Positions 11,569 through 24,177 of a stretch of DNA of 64,000 bases are shown one piece after another. Every line of letters begins with the position of its first letter. Within the stretch, counting starts at the first letter, position 1. Origin of the DNA: Aphelidium insulamus (Eukaryota; Aphelidiomycota; Aphelidea; Aphelidiaceae). The position numbers and the translations under genes were made by a program. The notes under the pieces are model-generated. The model was not told where the DNA came from. It worked only from the letters and a program-made list of their open reading frames with translations, and made no database searches. The stretch spans positions 62,001 through 126,000 of the forward strand of contig JAZDSV010000022.1 in assembly GCA_036784855.1 (NCBI GenBank), in the 5' to 3' direction.

Positions 11569-11748
11569 TGATCACTGTGGCCGGCATGTCTCGGCATCGG
11601 CACTGTGCATCCAGACACACACAAACATCCATGCACATCGTCAGTAAACGCCATTCATCCACACATACATATATATGCGTGTGTGTACATGCTGTGGCAA
11701 CATACTCTGTATGCATAACTTTCACGTAAAAAGATCTGTATGTATCCA

Positions 11749-12609
11749 TTAGAGCTCCTTGGCGCTTGCTAGGGCGTCCGAACAGCTGCGAATTGCATTG
11801 GCCACCTGTCGGATCTCCTCGTAGTCGCTGCTCGTGGCCAGCCGGCACCGCAGCCATTCCACCTTGTCCAGCAGCGTGCCGCGAACACTGCTAAGCTGTG
11901 CCACATCATTGTGGCCGTGCTTGGCCTTCTTTGCATCTGGTGACGCTTCTCTAATTGCCTCCTCCTCAGGCATTGGCAGAGTTGATGGTGGTGCAGGCTG
12001 CGTCACGGGCACGGGCACCACGCCACACGTCACACAGACAGTTTGCGCCTTGTCGCGACTGCGCATCAGTGGCGTCTACGTAAGCGTGATTACTCTGTAC
12101 TGTGGGGAATGTTGGGCCACCGACGTACACCGCACTGCGCGCACCCATCGCCCAGCATGCACCAGCCACCCAGCATGTACTCGCCCAGCCGTGCCGACAC
12201 ATCCTTGCTCTCCGCGGTGGCAGACTCTGCAGGCGCGTCGCGGTGAATAGCTGCTTTCTCGGCGGCGTCATCGGCACCGATAGTAGCAGTAGTGACGACC
12301 GCGGCGGCCGGGGCGCTCTTGTCGCCGCAGTTTACACACAGCAGCTGTGTCTGCTCCCGGTTCCTGACCAGCGGTAGCTGCATGCAAAGGGCGCCGTGTC
12401 AGTGCCGCGTGCAATCAACCGAGGCGCACCCTCACGTACCAGGCAGTCGTGGCACGCATCGGCCGTCATTGTCTACAGGCGGGGGCATGAGAGGAGATGC
12501 GCATCCATATATGTGCGGCACAGCCACGTACCCAGCCGCGCAGCATGTACTGGCCGACGAGTTTGGTGCCGCGATCGCGCGCGCTGTTGCCATCGGTCGT
12601 GGTCGTCAT
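11749..12609 (-). CDS. ZNRD2: ZNRD2/SSSCA1-like protein with two zinc-binding domains
   Basis: Related to human ZNRD2 (autoantigen p27), a small zinc protein. Exon 1 starts MTTTTDGNSARDRG at 12609 and gives KLVGQYMLRGW; a 33-base exon gives TMTADACHDCL; exon 3 begins LPLVRNREQTQLLCVNCG. Together these form one complete p27 domain (M-L-x-G-W, C-x-x-C, LLCVNC). The same exon then encodes a second complete copy, ARLGEYMLGGWCMLGDGCAQCG, with PLMRSRDKAQTVCVTCG in the last exon. Human ZNRD2 has one copy. The C-terminal helix (TLLDKVEWLRCRLATS) also matches the human C-terminus. Introns are GT-AG with GTACGT donors. It converges with importin beta and diverges from ALIX with only 22 bases between start codons. 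Confidence 0.85.
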
Positions 12610-12631
12610 TGCACACAGCGAGACACCCCGC

Positions 12632-15600
12632 ATGAAGATCAACTTTCGCGGCACGGACCGCGTGGACCTCGCCGAGCCGGTGCTAGAGTTTATCCGGCGC
12701 ACACCGCAGCCCAAGGCTGGTGCCGGTGGTGGTGGTGGTGCTGCCCCCACGGCCGCCGACTATGGCCAGGAGCTGGCGGCATTGACGGCTTTGCGCGCCG
12801 CCGCCGCCCATCCCGACGTCCACGACAGCTCGGCTGCCTTTCTCCTAAAGTATGCGCACACTACAAGTTCCGCTATGTACTGTAGGTGTCTCACCAACTT
12901 TGTATCTACGTAGATACTATGGGCATTTGTGCACGCTGGGGCAGAAGCTGCCGTTTGGCGAGGCACAGCTGCACGTCCCGTTCAGATGGTACTCGGCGTT
13001 CATGGCCGGTATGAATAGGCCCATATCCAGCAGTCGGCTGCAGACAGAGCAGGTGCATGTGCTGTGGAACCTGTCGGCACTCTACTATCAGCTTGCCGTG
13101 GCTCAGTCCTCATCAGTCGCGGCCACCGCCGACTCTGTCAAGAAGGCTGCTCTCTACTTTCAGGTATCCTGATATATCGAATTGTATGGTATGGTAACAC
13201 TATGCATATATACTTCATACGCACTATGTACTGTGCGCATGTATTTACAGTCGGCAGCAATCGGCGGGAGTGATGGAAATGATTCTGCGAGACTTTGCGG
13301 AAGAGTTGAATGCCATGGCCAGCCCCGAGTTTAATCGAGCGGTTCTATCGGTGCTGGTGGCGCTTAATTTGGCGTGCGCGCAGGAATGCTTCTACCGCAA
13401 GTCCACCATGGACCAGATGAAGGATGTCACCGTGTCCAAGGTGGCCGCGTCAGCCGCCGATCTGTTCACGCAGGCCCATGATCTTGCCGTGGCGTGCGAT
13501 GTTGGCCAGTCATCCAAACATACAGTATTTAATCAGAAAGAGTGGCTGCTGCCACTGAATGCCAAGTCAATGTACATGTCGGCCATGGCGCAGCTGAGGA
13601 CGGCCAAGGAGTGTGCCAACAGTGGTGCATACGGCGAGGAAATTGCGCGGCTCAGAGTGGCCGAGTCGCTGGTGAAGAAGTGCTTGACCGATTCCAAACA
13701 TCTCGCCGACACATTCACATCGGAGCTCAAGGTGATTGATTTGCTTTCATTTGCCGTGTTTAAATAATAATGTAACTCATATAACTGTGTGCAGGCCGTT
13801 GGAGCGGATATCGCTGTGCAGTTGAAACGGACGGAAAAGGATAATGACATTGTGTACCTGCAAGCTGTGCCTGCAGCCAACAGTTTGGCCCCGCTGGGCA
13901 AGTCACAGCTCGCACGCACAATCCCGTTCCCTGAGCCGGCTGCATTGGCGCAGATTGTCGGCCCGCCCATATTGCAGACACTACTCCCGGCAGCCATACT
14001 GGACAAACTTGCTCGCTATATGGAGCGCAAGACCAATCTTGTGGGGGCGCTGGTTGGCAAGCTCGAGTCTGGGCGTGCATCCATGAGAAGGCAAGTAAAG
14101 ACGTAAATACATTGATATTTTTAAGCATCTAATATCGTTATTGTCAGCGAGCTGAATAAGCTTGGCCTGCCGTCTGCTCTGCAAGCAATCGAACAACCAA
14201 TTGGGATTCCCGCGGAAATCTTGACCAAATCGGAGCAAGTGCGGCGTGCTGGCGGAGCGCAGTCTCTGTACGCCAACATGCAGACACTGCAAACTCTGGC
14301 CAGCGAAGATGGGGACATCTTGGCAAAGGTGTGTATAGTGTTCATTTATATCTTGTATGTAAACGATATACTCCGATACTTCTTAGATCGAGGCCGTGTT
14401 GGATGAGGAGCAGCAAGACGACAACGAGTGTCGCGCGCAGTTTCGCGAGCGGTGGACTCGCGTACCGTCCGCAGAACTGCAAAAGAGCATGCGAGAGAAG
14501 CTGTCGCAGCATAAAGAAATGTTTGCAACCGCTAAAAAGGGCGACGAAGCCATTCGAACCAAGTTTGAGTCCATCATTCATTATATCGAGTCATTGAGTG
14601 CATCGCAGGTATGTTGTGCACACGATGTTCAGATATTTAACTTATTGCTTGGATCAGTCGGAGCTGGAGGCCAGCATTCCACGGTCGGCCGTCATGCCGA
14701 ATGAAGTCAAGAGCAACCCAGTTATTTCGAGATTGAAAACTGCATTGGACTTGTTAAATCAGCTGGATGCTGAGCGTGCCCGAATTCTTTCGGCATTGAA
14801 GACACAATCAGATGGCGAGGATTCAGGTGCGTTCCTCTTGTGTTGTTAAACGATTTTGTGTTGAGTGAAATACAGCAACGATTATGATGCAGCACTCGGC
14901 GCGGGAATCCAATATCGAGTTGGTGTATTCCACTATGCTCGGTGCGTACACTCCGCTCAGCAAGCAGGTTGACCAGGTTTCGACACGACAAGCACAGCTT
15001 CTGTCGGAAGTAGCGGTGTGTACTACGTGGGTGTGTGTATGTCATTAATTTCTGCTCAGAGTGCCAACGAAGCTTTTCGAAACTTGATGCGCGACAGTTC
15101 CGCCATCAAACAGCGCGAGGCTGCGCTACAGAACCTAGAAAAAGCCTTCACTGCCTTCAATGAACTATCGCAGAATTTTGCAGAGGGCCTGCAGGTTGTT
15201 ATCATACTATTGGCTTCTTTGGCAATCAGTTACTAAACCCGCAGTTCTATCAAAAGTTTGCCGGTATTCTGACACGTTTACGAGATCAGTGTCAAGACTT
15301 TGCATTTGCTCGCAACTCTGAAAAGCGAGATTGCTTAAAGTACGTGTATTTACTTTAAATGCATAAGGACTTTGATAAACATAATATGTAGGGAATTGAC
15401 AGCAGCCGTAACCAGTGCTGCACCTACACAAAATGCGCCTCCACTACCGCCCCGTGGCCAAGAAGCTCGGCCTTCCTTGTACGCGCCGCTAAACGTTCCT
15501 GCCAACGCCGGAGTGTGGTCAGTACAGAGATGTTATCAATTTGTAGATAATTTAGGTAAACTATTTCTTAGGACACCGCAGACTTCGATGGCATATGGTG

Positions 15601-15815
15601 GACAAGGACAGAATGGAGGCACTCCACCGCCACCGTATGGAGGTTCACCGTACCCTGCACAGGGCGGATACTATGCTGCTACTCCTCCGGGACAGCCACA
15701 GCAGTATTACGGAGCGCCGAGCAGCGCAAACCAGCCAGGCAATCTGTACAGTAATAACAACACTAGCAACAATGGATATTATCCTGGCCAGTACCGTCCG
15801 CCTGGAAACTACTAA
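12632..15815 (+). CDS. PDCD6IP: ALIX/Bro1 ESCRT adaptor
   Basis: Bro1-domain protein of the ESCRT machinery, which links ESCRT-III (CHMP4/Snf7) to cargo in multivesicular bodies, abscission and membrane repair. The protein begins MKINFRGTDRVDLAEPV. The Bro1 domain spans roughly the first 360 residues (KYYGHLCTLGQKLPF, FRWYSAFM, VLWNLSALYYQLA, AQECFYRKSTMDQ, LPLNAKSMYMSAMAQ). A V-domain of long helices follows (ELNKLGLPSALQAIEQP onward), then a Pro/Gly/Tyr-rich tail (PPLPPRGQEARPS and PPPPYGGSPYPAQGG), where partners with SH3 or UEV domains bind. At least eleven introns, all short. The start is fixed by the Bro1 N-terminus and by the neighbouring gene starting only 22 bases away on the other strand. 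Confidence 0.92.
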
Positions 15816-15900
15816 TAATAAAAAGCGCGTTTGAAAGATACACACAAATGTATTTTCCGGCAGCAAGTGACACAGCCTGGTTCAGTGCTACGCGGCATGA

Positions 15901-17403
<1,503 letters not shown>

Positions 17404-18077
17404 GCTTAACTCTGTGTGTGTCTGTGATTGTAGACGTTGTTCGTGAAACGGCGATCTGCAGGCTGCTTATTATTTAAATCTGTCATTTGTAAGTTAATGC
17501 GATTTCCGCGGTCTGTCCTTTCCGCACAAGTCGTGGTTGGTCCAATACCGGTCTATTTAGTCTAGTTGAAATAAACCCCAATATTAAAATACGTTAACGT
17601 TGTAGTATTTACGTACAGTTCAAGTTGTACATACCTTGTAGGTTCTCTTTGCCTTATTAACTACATGAATAACTGTAGGTCTATTCAAGTGCATGTAAAT
17701 AGTTGAATGAAAGGGTCTTACACTATTGGCGCTAATCGTGTTGTTACAGTTAGTAGATGCTTGCGCCGAATATGATGAAGTCGTACTCCTGAGCAGACTT
17801 GTTTACTGTCTCAATTTATGAGGTACACTGGAGCTTGAGTACACTTATTTTCCTTCAAACTGGCTTTAAGCCGAGAGTTGGCCACCAATTATATGCACAT
17901 ATTTGCTGTCAATGTACTGTAACGCAGTCTATAACACAACTTGGGGCATCATTGTCAAGCCAAAACAGTGACTGCGCATCTAGGTCCCGACATGGTTAAA
18001 CGCTCGGCAGAATTGCGGGCTCGACACGGTTAAATTTTCGGCAGAATTGCGGGTAATTTCCTCCTAGTCAACTTGAG
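17404..18077. other. Long intergenic spacer
   Basis: About 670 bases, one of the longest spacers in the window, between divergent PSMC4 and the 2OG oxygenase gene. It contains a CCAAT motif near 17541 and, at its right end, the 32-base tandem repeat described separately. No RNA gene or coding segment is recognisable. Confidence 0.6.
17988..18053. repeat. 32-base direct repeat, two copies
   Basis: Copy 1 (17988-18019) and copy 2 (18022-18053) share CGACA-GGTTAAA then TCGGCAGAATTGCGGG, with four mismatches around positions 6 and 14-16 of the unit, spaced at 34 bases. The second copy ends 24 bases before the start codon of the 2OG oxygenase gene, so it lies in its promoter or 5' leader and could be a duplicated regulatory site. 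The function is unknown. Confidence 0.8.
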
Positions 18078-19898
18078 ATGGATTTGGCACGCACAGCTGT
18101 GCGTCTACAGCAGGCTATTGAAAAGCTACCTCGCAAAGTGCCAGCGCTTGGGACGGTTGTGTCGCGTGTCGGACGCCTGGAATATGAGCGTGACATAGAC
18201 TATGAGGATGATTGTCAGAAGGCCAGCGATGAAGGTGGCAATGCTGACGATGGCGGTGAGGACGGTGAAAAGTCCTCCGTAGAATATGCCACCAAGCGGC
18301 ACAAACTGGGGCAAAGAGCGTGGTCTCGTCTTATTAAGCTGCTGCGAGATGTGCGGCGTAACTTTGTGACCAGCGATATGAGCCGTTACCACTCATACAG
18401 GGCCCCGTTTCTTGAACTGAAAGACGATGAGGAGGTCGGCTTTGTGCCTGTGCTATCGATCCGCCTTGCCACGGCAGGCGTAGATTACTGCGGTGAACTC
18501 GGCGACGTTCCCACGACTGTTTTAGAGGCGCTGTGGGAACACGCGCCAGTCTCTGGTTTTGGCAACGTCCGCACGCAGACGACCGATGTTAACATGAATG
18601 TTCGTAACGCCCGCGAATTGCCTGTACGTCAAGAAACAGACGCCTATAATGCGGACGCGACATTTGATGTGCATCCGTCAGTGTGCGAGAAATTGGCGCG
18701 CATGTGGTCCATTCAAATGTTTCCGCGACGTGTCAAAGCTGTTCCGTACAAATTGGCCATATACGGACCGGGCGGACACTTTGCGGCTCACAAGGACACT
18801 CCTGAGAAAAATTTGGCGGGCAGCGGTCTTGTTGGGCTGGGCGATACTAGTGATGGAGCGGCAGGGCTTGATCTGGATCACGGGGAACATGTATGGCGCG
18901 CGAAAGCCGGGGAATTCGCCCTCTTTTATCCCGATGTGGTGCACTGCGTCAAGAAGATAAAATCTGGCTATCGCGCCACTATTGCATTCAAGCTTGTGAC
19001 GGACGCGACTGCTCGCACTAATGAAGAGTTTGTGGAATTCGACAAAAATCACGACGCCGAGGTAAAAAACCTCGAAAAACCTTTTCGCAAACGCAGTCGA
19101 GATATCGCTATTGAAGACTGCAATGCACGTGAGGTTAAAGGTCGAAATTCATGGCGGAACTTACGCCCCCCAACGGAGGCAGAGAAGGCAGAGGTTAGCA
19201 AAAAGCAAGAACAAGTGGACAATGAACGTAACGAGGCGATTCGCGCGCTCAAGGAGACGCATGCACAAGAGCGAGCTGCATGGCTAACACGTTCTGCGGC
19301 CGAGCGGGAGCACGCCGGCAACGATGATCACAGCTTACTCGAAATCGCTGATGTTCGTCGCCCACTGCTCGCAAAGTTGGCGGATGAATTGCGCCAATTG
19401 TGCACTCCATTTGGCTTCCTGCTGGCACACAGCTACTCACTAAGCAGCGATAGTCTATCCGGCGAAGACCGCATGTTGTACGACTATCTCGCCGAATTCA
19501 TGAGCGATGAGTTTCGCCTCACACTGTTACCTGTGCTGACAGAGTTTTACGAAACATGCGCTTGCGATGGTGACGATGTTAAGCAGTCGATTAACGTGTA
19601 TCCATTCACTAATACACACATCAGCCAGTCGTTGGAAGAACCGATTATGGACGTCAGTTCCATCAAGCAGCACGAAGAGACAGCGATTACCGCTTGTTGT
19701 ACCCGCTTGGCCAGTCAAGGCGGCAAGATCCCGTTTATCGCTGTGGCAGGAACACTTGAAACCGGCAGTGTATGTTGGAAGCAGGATCTTGTAGATCCGT
19801 GCGAGCACGTTGGCAATGAATCGCGTCCCGGCGAGGAAAACAGCCTCTATATTGCGCGCGCCCTCATTGTGGAGCGAGCCGTCAAGACAGATAACTGA
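18078..19898 (+). CDS. 2OG-Fe(II) dioxygenase, prolyl-4-hydroxylase-like, intronless
   Basis: 606 residues with no intron. The double-stranded beta-helix carries the iron facial triad: H238 and D240 in GGHFAAHKDTP, and H289 in DVVHCVKKIKSGYR; R299 would bind the 2-oxoglutarate carboxylate. This matches the Fe2OG dioxygenase superfamily, which hydroxylates protein or small-molecule substrates using O2 and 2-oxoglutarate. The N-terminal region has an acidic stretch (DYEDDCQKASDEGGNADDGGE). After the catalytic domain there is a charged helical linker (EAEKAEVSKKQEQVDNERN) and a C-terminal domain of unknown kind. The substrate cannot be told from sequence. The lack of introns among intron-rich neighbours may mean a retrocopy, horizontal transfer or simple intron loss. 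Confidence 0.75.
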   Translation: MDLARTAVRLQQAIEKLPRKVPALGTVVSRVGRLEYERDIDYEDDCQKASDEGGNADDGGEDGEKSSVEYATKRHKLGQRAWSRLIKLLRDVRRNFVTSDMSRYHSYRAPFLELKDDEEVGFVPVLSIRLATAGVDYCGELGDVPTTVLEALWEHAPVSGFGNVRTQTTDVNMNVRNARELPVRQETDAYNADATFDVHPSVCEKLARMWSIQMFPRRVKAVPYKLAIYGPGGHFAAHKDTPEKNLAGSGLVGLGDTSDGAAGLDLDHGEHVWRAKAGEFALFYPDVVHCVKKIKSGYRATIAFKLVTDATARTNEEFVEFDKNHDAEVKNLEKPFRKRSRDIAIEDCNAREVKGRNSWRNLRPPTEAEKAEVSKKQEQVDNERNEAIRALKETHAQERAAWLTRSAAEREHAGNDDHSLLEIADVRRPLLAKLADELRQLCTPFGFLLAHSYSLSSDSLSGEDRMLYDYLAEFMSDEFRLTLLPVLTEFYETCACDGDDVKQSINVYPFTNTHISQSLEEPIMDVSSIKQHEETAITACCTRLASQGGKIPFIAVAGTLETGSVCWKQDLVDPCEHVGNESRPGEENSLYIARALIVERAVKTDN

Positions 19899-20034
19899 TG
19901 GCTTATACATGCATAAAATAGCGCGTAAATACATGCACATACACATGCATAAATACTTACGCACTAATACACCCTTCACACATACATAACTGTATTGTTG
20001 GTGCATGGACAGCCAAGTCAATACCGCTTGAATC

Positions 20035-21703
20035 ATGGCACAGAAAGGCAAGTCTGCCGGCAAGCAGGACGCGCCAAATGCAGAGGGCGGCGAACCATCC
20101 ACGGCAGTCACAACGACAACCACAGCCACTGCCAGCGCTGATGGCACCAATAAGCTGCAGCAGCTCCTCTCCCAGCTGAGCACCATGACGCAGGAAAAAA
20201 TAGAGGGCAAGCCCCAAGAGGCCTACAAGTTCTGGAGCACGCAACCTGTGCCGAGAATAGGTGCGTGCGTGCCTTCGCGTCATCCTTGCTTATAGTTGCG
20301 TCCTTGCATTAATTATTTTGCACCATAGACGAGGTCGTGCAAGAGAGCGGGCCTATTGAGCCCAATGCCGCTCCAGGGGACGTGCAAGCCACCCCGTACG
20401 CCCTGCCAACTTCATTTGAGTGGAGCGACGTGGACTTGATGAAGCCCGAGGAGGCAAGTCGCAACGTGTACTGTATAAGATATCTATAGTTACACCTTGC
20501 CGTGTAGCTGCAAGACTTGTATGCGCTGCTGGCCGAGAACTATGTGGAAGATGTCAACTCGTCGTTCCGCTTCGACTACTCGCCCGCTGTTATCGAGTGG
20601 GCCTTGAAGCCACCTGGATGGAAGAAGTCCTGGCACGCCGGTGTCCGCGTCTCTGCCACCAAGAAGCTGGTTGCATTTATCGCCGCCATACCCACGGAGA
20701 TGCGCATCTACAAAGAGTTTGTTGTTTAACATGTTCTTCGTTTGCTTCAACTGTAAATAACTCCCACAGCGTCATTCCCATGGTGGAGATCAACTTTCTT
20801 TGCGTACACAAAAAGCTGCGCTCCAAGCGACTGGCTCCCGTGCTCATCAAGGAGATCACGCGAAGAGTACACTTGGAAGGCCTGTTCCAAGCAGTGTACA
20901 CGGCCGGCGCCCGCCTACCGCGCCCCGTCTCCAGTGTGCAGTATGTACACTATATTGTTATATATGTTAAACGACTTATCATGCGTGCTAGATACTTTCA
21001 CCGCTCGCTGAACCCGAAAAAGCTGATCGAATGTGGATTTGCATTCATGAAGCGCAATATGACAATGGCCGGAATGATCAAGCTGTACAAAGTGAGCGCG
21101 GTAAGTAGGGACTGTAAGTGTTTTACATTGTATAATGATACCATCGGTAGGAACCTCTGATGCCCGGGTTCCGCGAGGCACGGCGGACTGACGCACCGCA
21201 GATCCACAAGCTGCTGCTGCAATACCTGTCCAAACTGGACATGCACCAACACTTTTCATTGGCAGAGATTGAGCACTACATGCTTCCCCGCGACAAGATC
21301 ATCTACAGCTACGTGGTGGAGCAGGAGTCGGACGGCGGCAAGAAGGAGATCACTGGTTTCATATCGTTTTACCGCGTGCCCAACACCATCATCGGACATC
21401 CAAAGTACACCGGCATCGACGCCGCCTTTATGTGGTTCTATGCCTACAAGGACGTCGCCATGCTGAAGCCAATGGTGCAGGATGCGCTCATAATGGCCAA
21501 GAAGGTTGGTTGAGTAGAATCCTGCCTGTAATAACATTTTGTAGACGGGCCACGACGTGTACAATTGTCTGGGCATGATGGACAACGCCACGTTCATCAA
21601 GGAGTTGAAGTTTGCCGCGGGAGACGGCAAGCTCAACTTTTACCTCTACAACTGGCGGTGCAAGGAGATTGCCGCCGACAAGCAGGGCTTTGTGGTCATT
21701 TAG
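20035..21703 (+). CDS. NMT1: Glycylpeptide N-tetradecanoyltransferase (N-myristoyltransferase)
   Basis: Transfers myristate from myristoyl-CoA to N-terminal glycines of proteins in the cytosol. The N-terminus ([12 protein letters not shown]) is a charged, disordered tail. The catalytic part contains [47 protein letters not shown] (myristoyl-CoA pocket and oxyanion backbone), [29 protein letters not shown] and [15 protein letters not shown], then the second GNAT-like half ending [20 protein letters not shown]. The C-terminus is the usual place for the catalytic carboxylate. Seven exons; the second intron (20454-20507) has a GC donor, GAGGAG then GCAAGT, which alone keeps the frame into [12 protein letters not shown]. 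It converges with MTHFS, 61 bases apart. Confidence 0.95.
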
Positions 21704-21764
21704 CGGCGTCGGCACCGCTTCACATGCATTTCTACATACACCTGGAGCGTGCATACAAAGTTGT

Positions 21765-22519
21765 TTAGTTATCTCTCCATACGCTGTCACCGTCCGCGGT
21801 GAGTATGATGTCGGGGCGGCGGTCGTGCGTGTCATCATGCGGCACCGATGTGTCGATTATTTGCGCTTTGAGGGCCAGTGCAATGGTGCGCGGTGGCTCT
21901 AGTCCCCGCTGCCGCGCCTGCAACCCGCAGTAGTCCAGATAGCGGTCGTAGTAGCCTTTGCCGTGGCCCAGACGCCAGCCACCGCGGTCGAAACACAGCC
22001 CGGGCATCAGCACCAGGTCCAGGGAATTATTATCATGATCTGCCCAGGCTTCGGGCCAGCTGCAGTCTGGGGGCGGCACTCGAATGTTCCAGCTGTTGGT
22101 GGGCAGGCTCTCGTACGCCTCGCGACTGGGCAGACGCACCATACGCATCGTGGAGCTTCCCACACTCCACTGCGGCACGTAGCATGACTTGCCGGGGTCT
22201 GCGCGCTGTTAGCTTTGTATGGATCTACCGCCAGCCAGTTCACCTTGCAGCAAGTCACGTATTATGGCCGCAGTGTCCACCTCGGCACCGGCACTGATGT
22301 ACACGCTGACGTGCTTGGCGGCGCGGTAGGCGGGCAGCGCGCACAGCCGCTCGAACACGCGCTGGCCTGTGCGGCAAGTTACTCATTACAGCGAGAGTAC
22401 ATGCAGGCCTCGGAACACGTACTCTCTGCCGCGATGGTGTCTGCATCAATGGTGGCCAGGTGGGCGCGCATTGTGCCGCGCAGGGACCGCTTGGCCGCGC
22501 TTATAGTCGTTGTCGCCAT
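21765..22519 (-). CDS. MTHFS: 5-formyltetrahydrofolate cyclo-ligase
   Basis: ATP-dependent enzyme turning 5-formyl-THF into 5,10-methenyl-THF in one-carbon metabolism. Starts MATTTISAAKRSLRGTMRAHL at 22519. Family blocks: KHVSVYISAGAEVDTAAII, DPGKSCYVPQW and the hallmark MPGLCFDRGGWRLGHGKGYYDRYL, where the G-x-G-K-G-Y-Y-D-R-(Y/F) loop binds phosphate and folate. Three exons are joined by GT-AG introns near 22378-22431 and 22203-22251. It is divergent from STRAD with 66 bases between start codons, so they probably share a promoter. Confidence 0.92.
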
Positions 22520-22585
22520 GCTGCTTGTGAAGACACACACCACTCACTCACACACACAAGCAAGCAAGCACGCAAGCACGCAATA

Positions 22586-24142
22586 ATGAGCGGCACAGGC
22601 AGCCCGCACCCGAAATCCCGTCCACTATCTGCCTCGGGGGCAAGTGGCTGTTTCAACACTATGCACGCCATCCCCCGCCACTGACACACAGGCTGCCCGT
22701 GCAGCGATCTCGGCGATTGGGTGGCGCAGCAGCGGCACACTCGGCAACCAGCTACTCCACCTCGCTGCGGGACTACCAGCTGCACCAGGTCATCGGAGTG
22801 ATGGACGACATATCGCACGTCTATCTGGCCACGCATCTGCCCACCCAGGAACTGATCGCCCTCAAGATGACCGACTTGCAAATGTCCACCGACTTTGAAC
22901 TGTTGCAGGAGATGCGGGTGAGTGCCCTTACTGCACATGTGACTATATAGTGCACGTGTGTCTATATAGTGCATATACACACATATACACAACTACTTAC
23001 TTTCTGTGTCTGCTAGGATATCACGGTGAACACCAAGCTGTGCCGGCACGAACACATTGTCAACTTTCACACGTCCTTCATCGACGACGAGAATCTGTGG
23101 ACGGTGGCAGAGCTGGTTCGCGGAGGTCTCGCCTATATTCGAATGCAACGTGGCATATACTTATCATCGATTACAGGATCCGTGCGCCAGATACTGCATG
23201 AACACTACCCCGAGGGCTTTAGCAGTGAGAATATCATTGCCACGATTCTGCGCGATGTTTTGGAAGCCGTCGACTATCTGCACGGCTGCTCCTACATTCA
23301 CAAGTATGCATTCAACACTGTAGCGTATTGTTTAAATAATATCAACAGCAATCTGCGAGCGGACAATGTGCTGCTGGACTACACGGGCGCCGTCAAGTTG
23401 TCGGGTTTGCACCAGATGATACAGCGGCAGGCCAGTGGCAAGTACAAGCGCACCGTGTTCAAGTTTGTCGGCGATCCAGAGTGGATGGCGCCCGAGGTGC
23501 TCAGTCAGGCACGTTGACAGCCAATACTTATAGAATGCTTTGGAATACTGATGCGCACTCAGGCAACAACGTTTAATGAAAAGGTCGACATATATTCAAT
23601 TGGAATTTTGGCCACAGAGTTGATGTATGGCCGCACGCCATTCGACGGTTGGCCGGCCTTGAAGGTGCGTGCCAAGATATACATTTCATAACAACCGGAT
23701 AACAATTGTAGATCCTGTTGTGCAAGCTACACTACGAATGTCCTCCAGTTGCCTCCAACAAAGTGCCATCCAAACCATTCAGACGTTTTGTTGAGCGCTG
23801 CTTGTCCAAGAGCCCTAGCAGTCGGTATGTGCACTTTTAGGTATTCAATGGGTGGGTATCATAAATCATGCAGGCCATCTGCCGCCGAGCTGCTGGACGA
23901 TCCATTCATCAAACTGGCACGCAATCCACAATATTTGGTCTCACACTTGGTGCGGCTGAAGCTTCAGACAGGCAAGTTTGAATGAATATTATACTGTATA
24001 TGATCTAATGGTTGATGTGTATGTAGGCCAGCAAGATGCGCATCCAGACACAATGATCGAGTTGGGGCACGCAGATGACCGAGAACAGATTGCCCGCCCC
24101 GAGCAGTGGGAAGATGCGCTTCCCACTTCGCAGACGGTTTGA
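22586..24142 (+). CDS. STRAD: STRAD pseudokinase (STE20-like LKB1 partner)
   Basis: A protein-kinase fold that has lost catalytic motifs, as in STRAD, the partner that activates LKB1 with MO25. The glycine loop is degenerate (IGVMDDISHVYLA), the VAIK lysine is kept (ELIALKM), the HRD motif reads YIHKNLRADN (HRD Asp lost) and DFG is replaced by LSGL as in human STRAD. Then GDPEWMAPEVLS, VDIYSIGILATELMYG and the C-lobe helix FRRFVERCLSKSP. Eight or more exons from MSGTGSPHPKSRPLS at 22586. Two introns have GC donors: 22640-22704 and 23972-24026, both fixed by frame. The C-terminal tail ends EDALPTSQTV. It might instead be a related STE20-type pseudokinase, but the SGL motif favours STRAD. Confidence 0.8.
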
Positions 24143-24177
24143 GAGCGGGCTTATAGATGTGTGCATGCTTGTCTATT

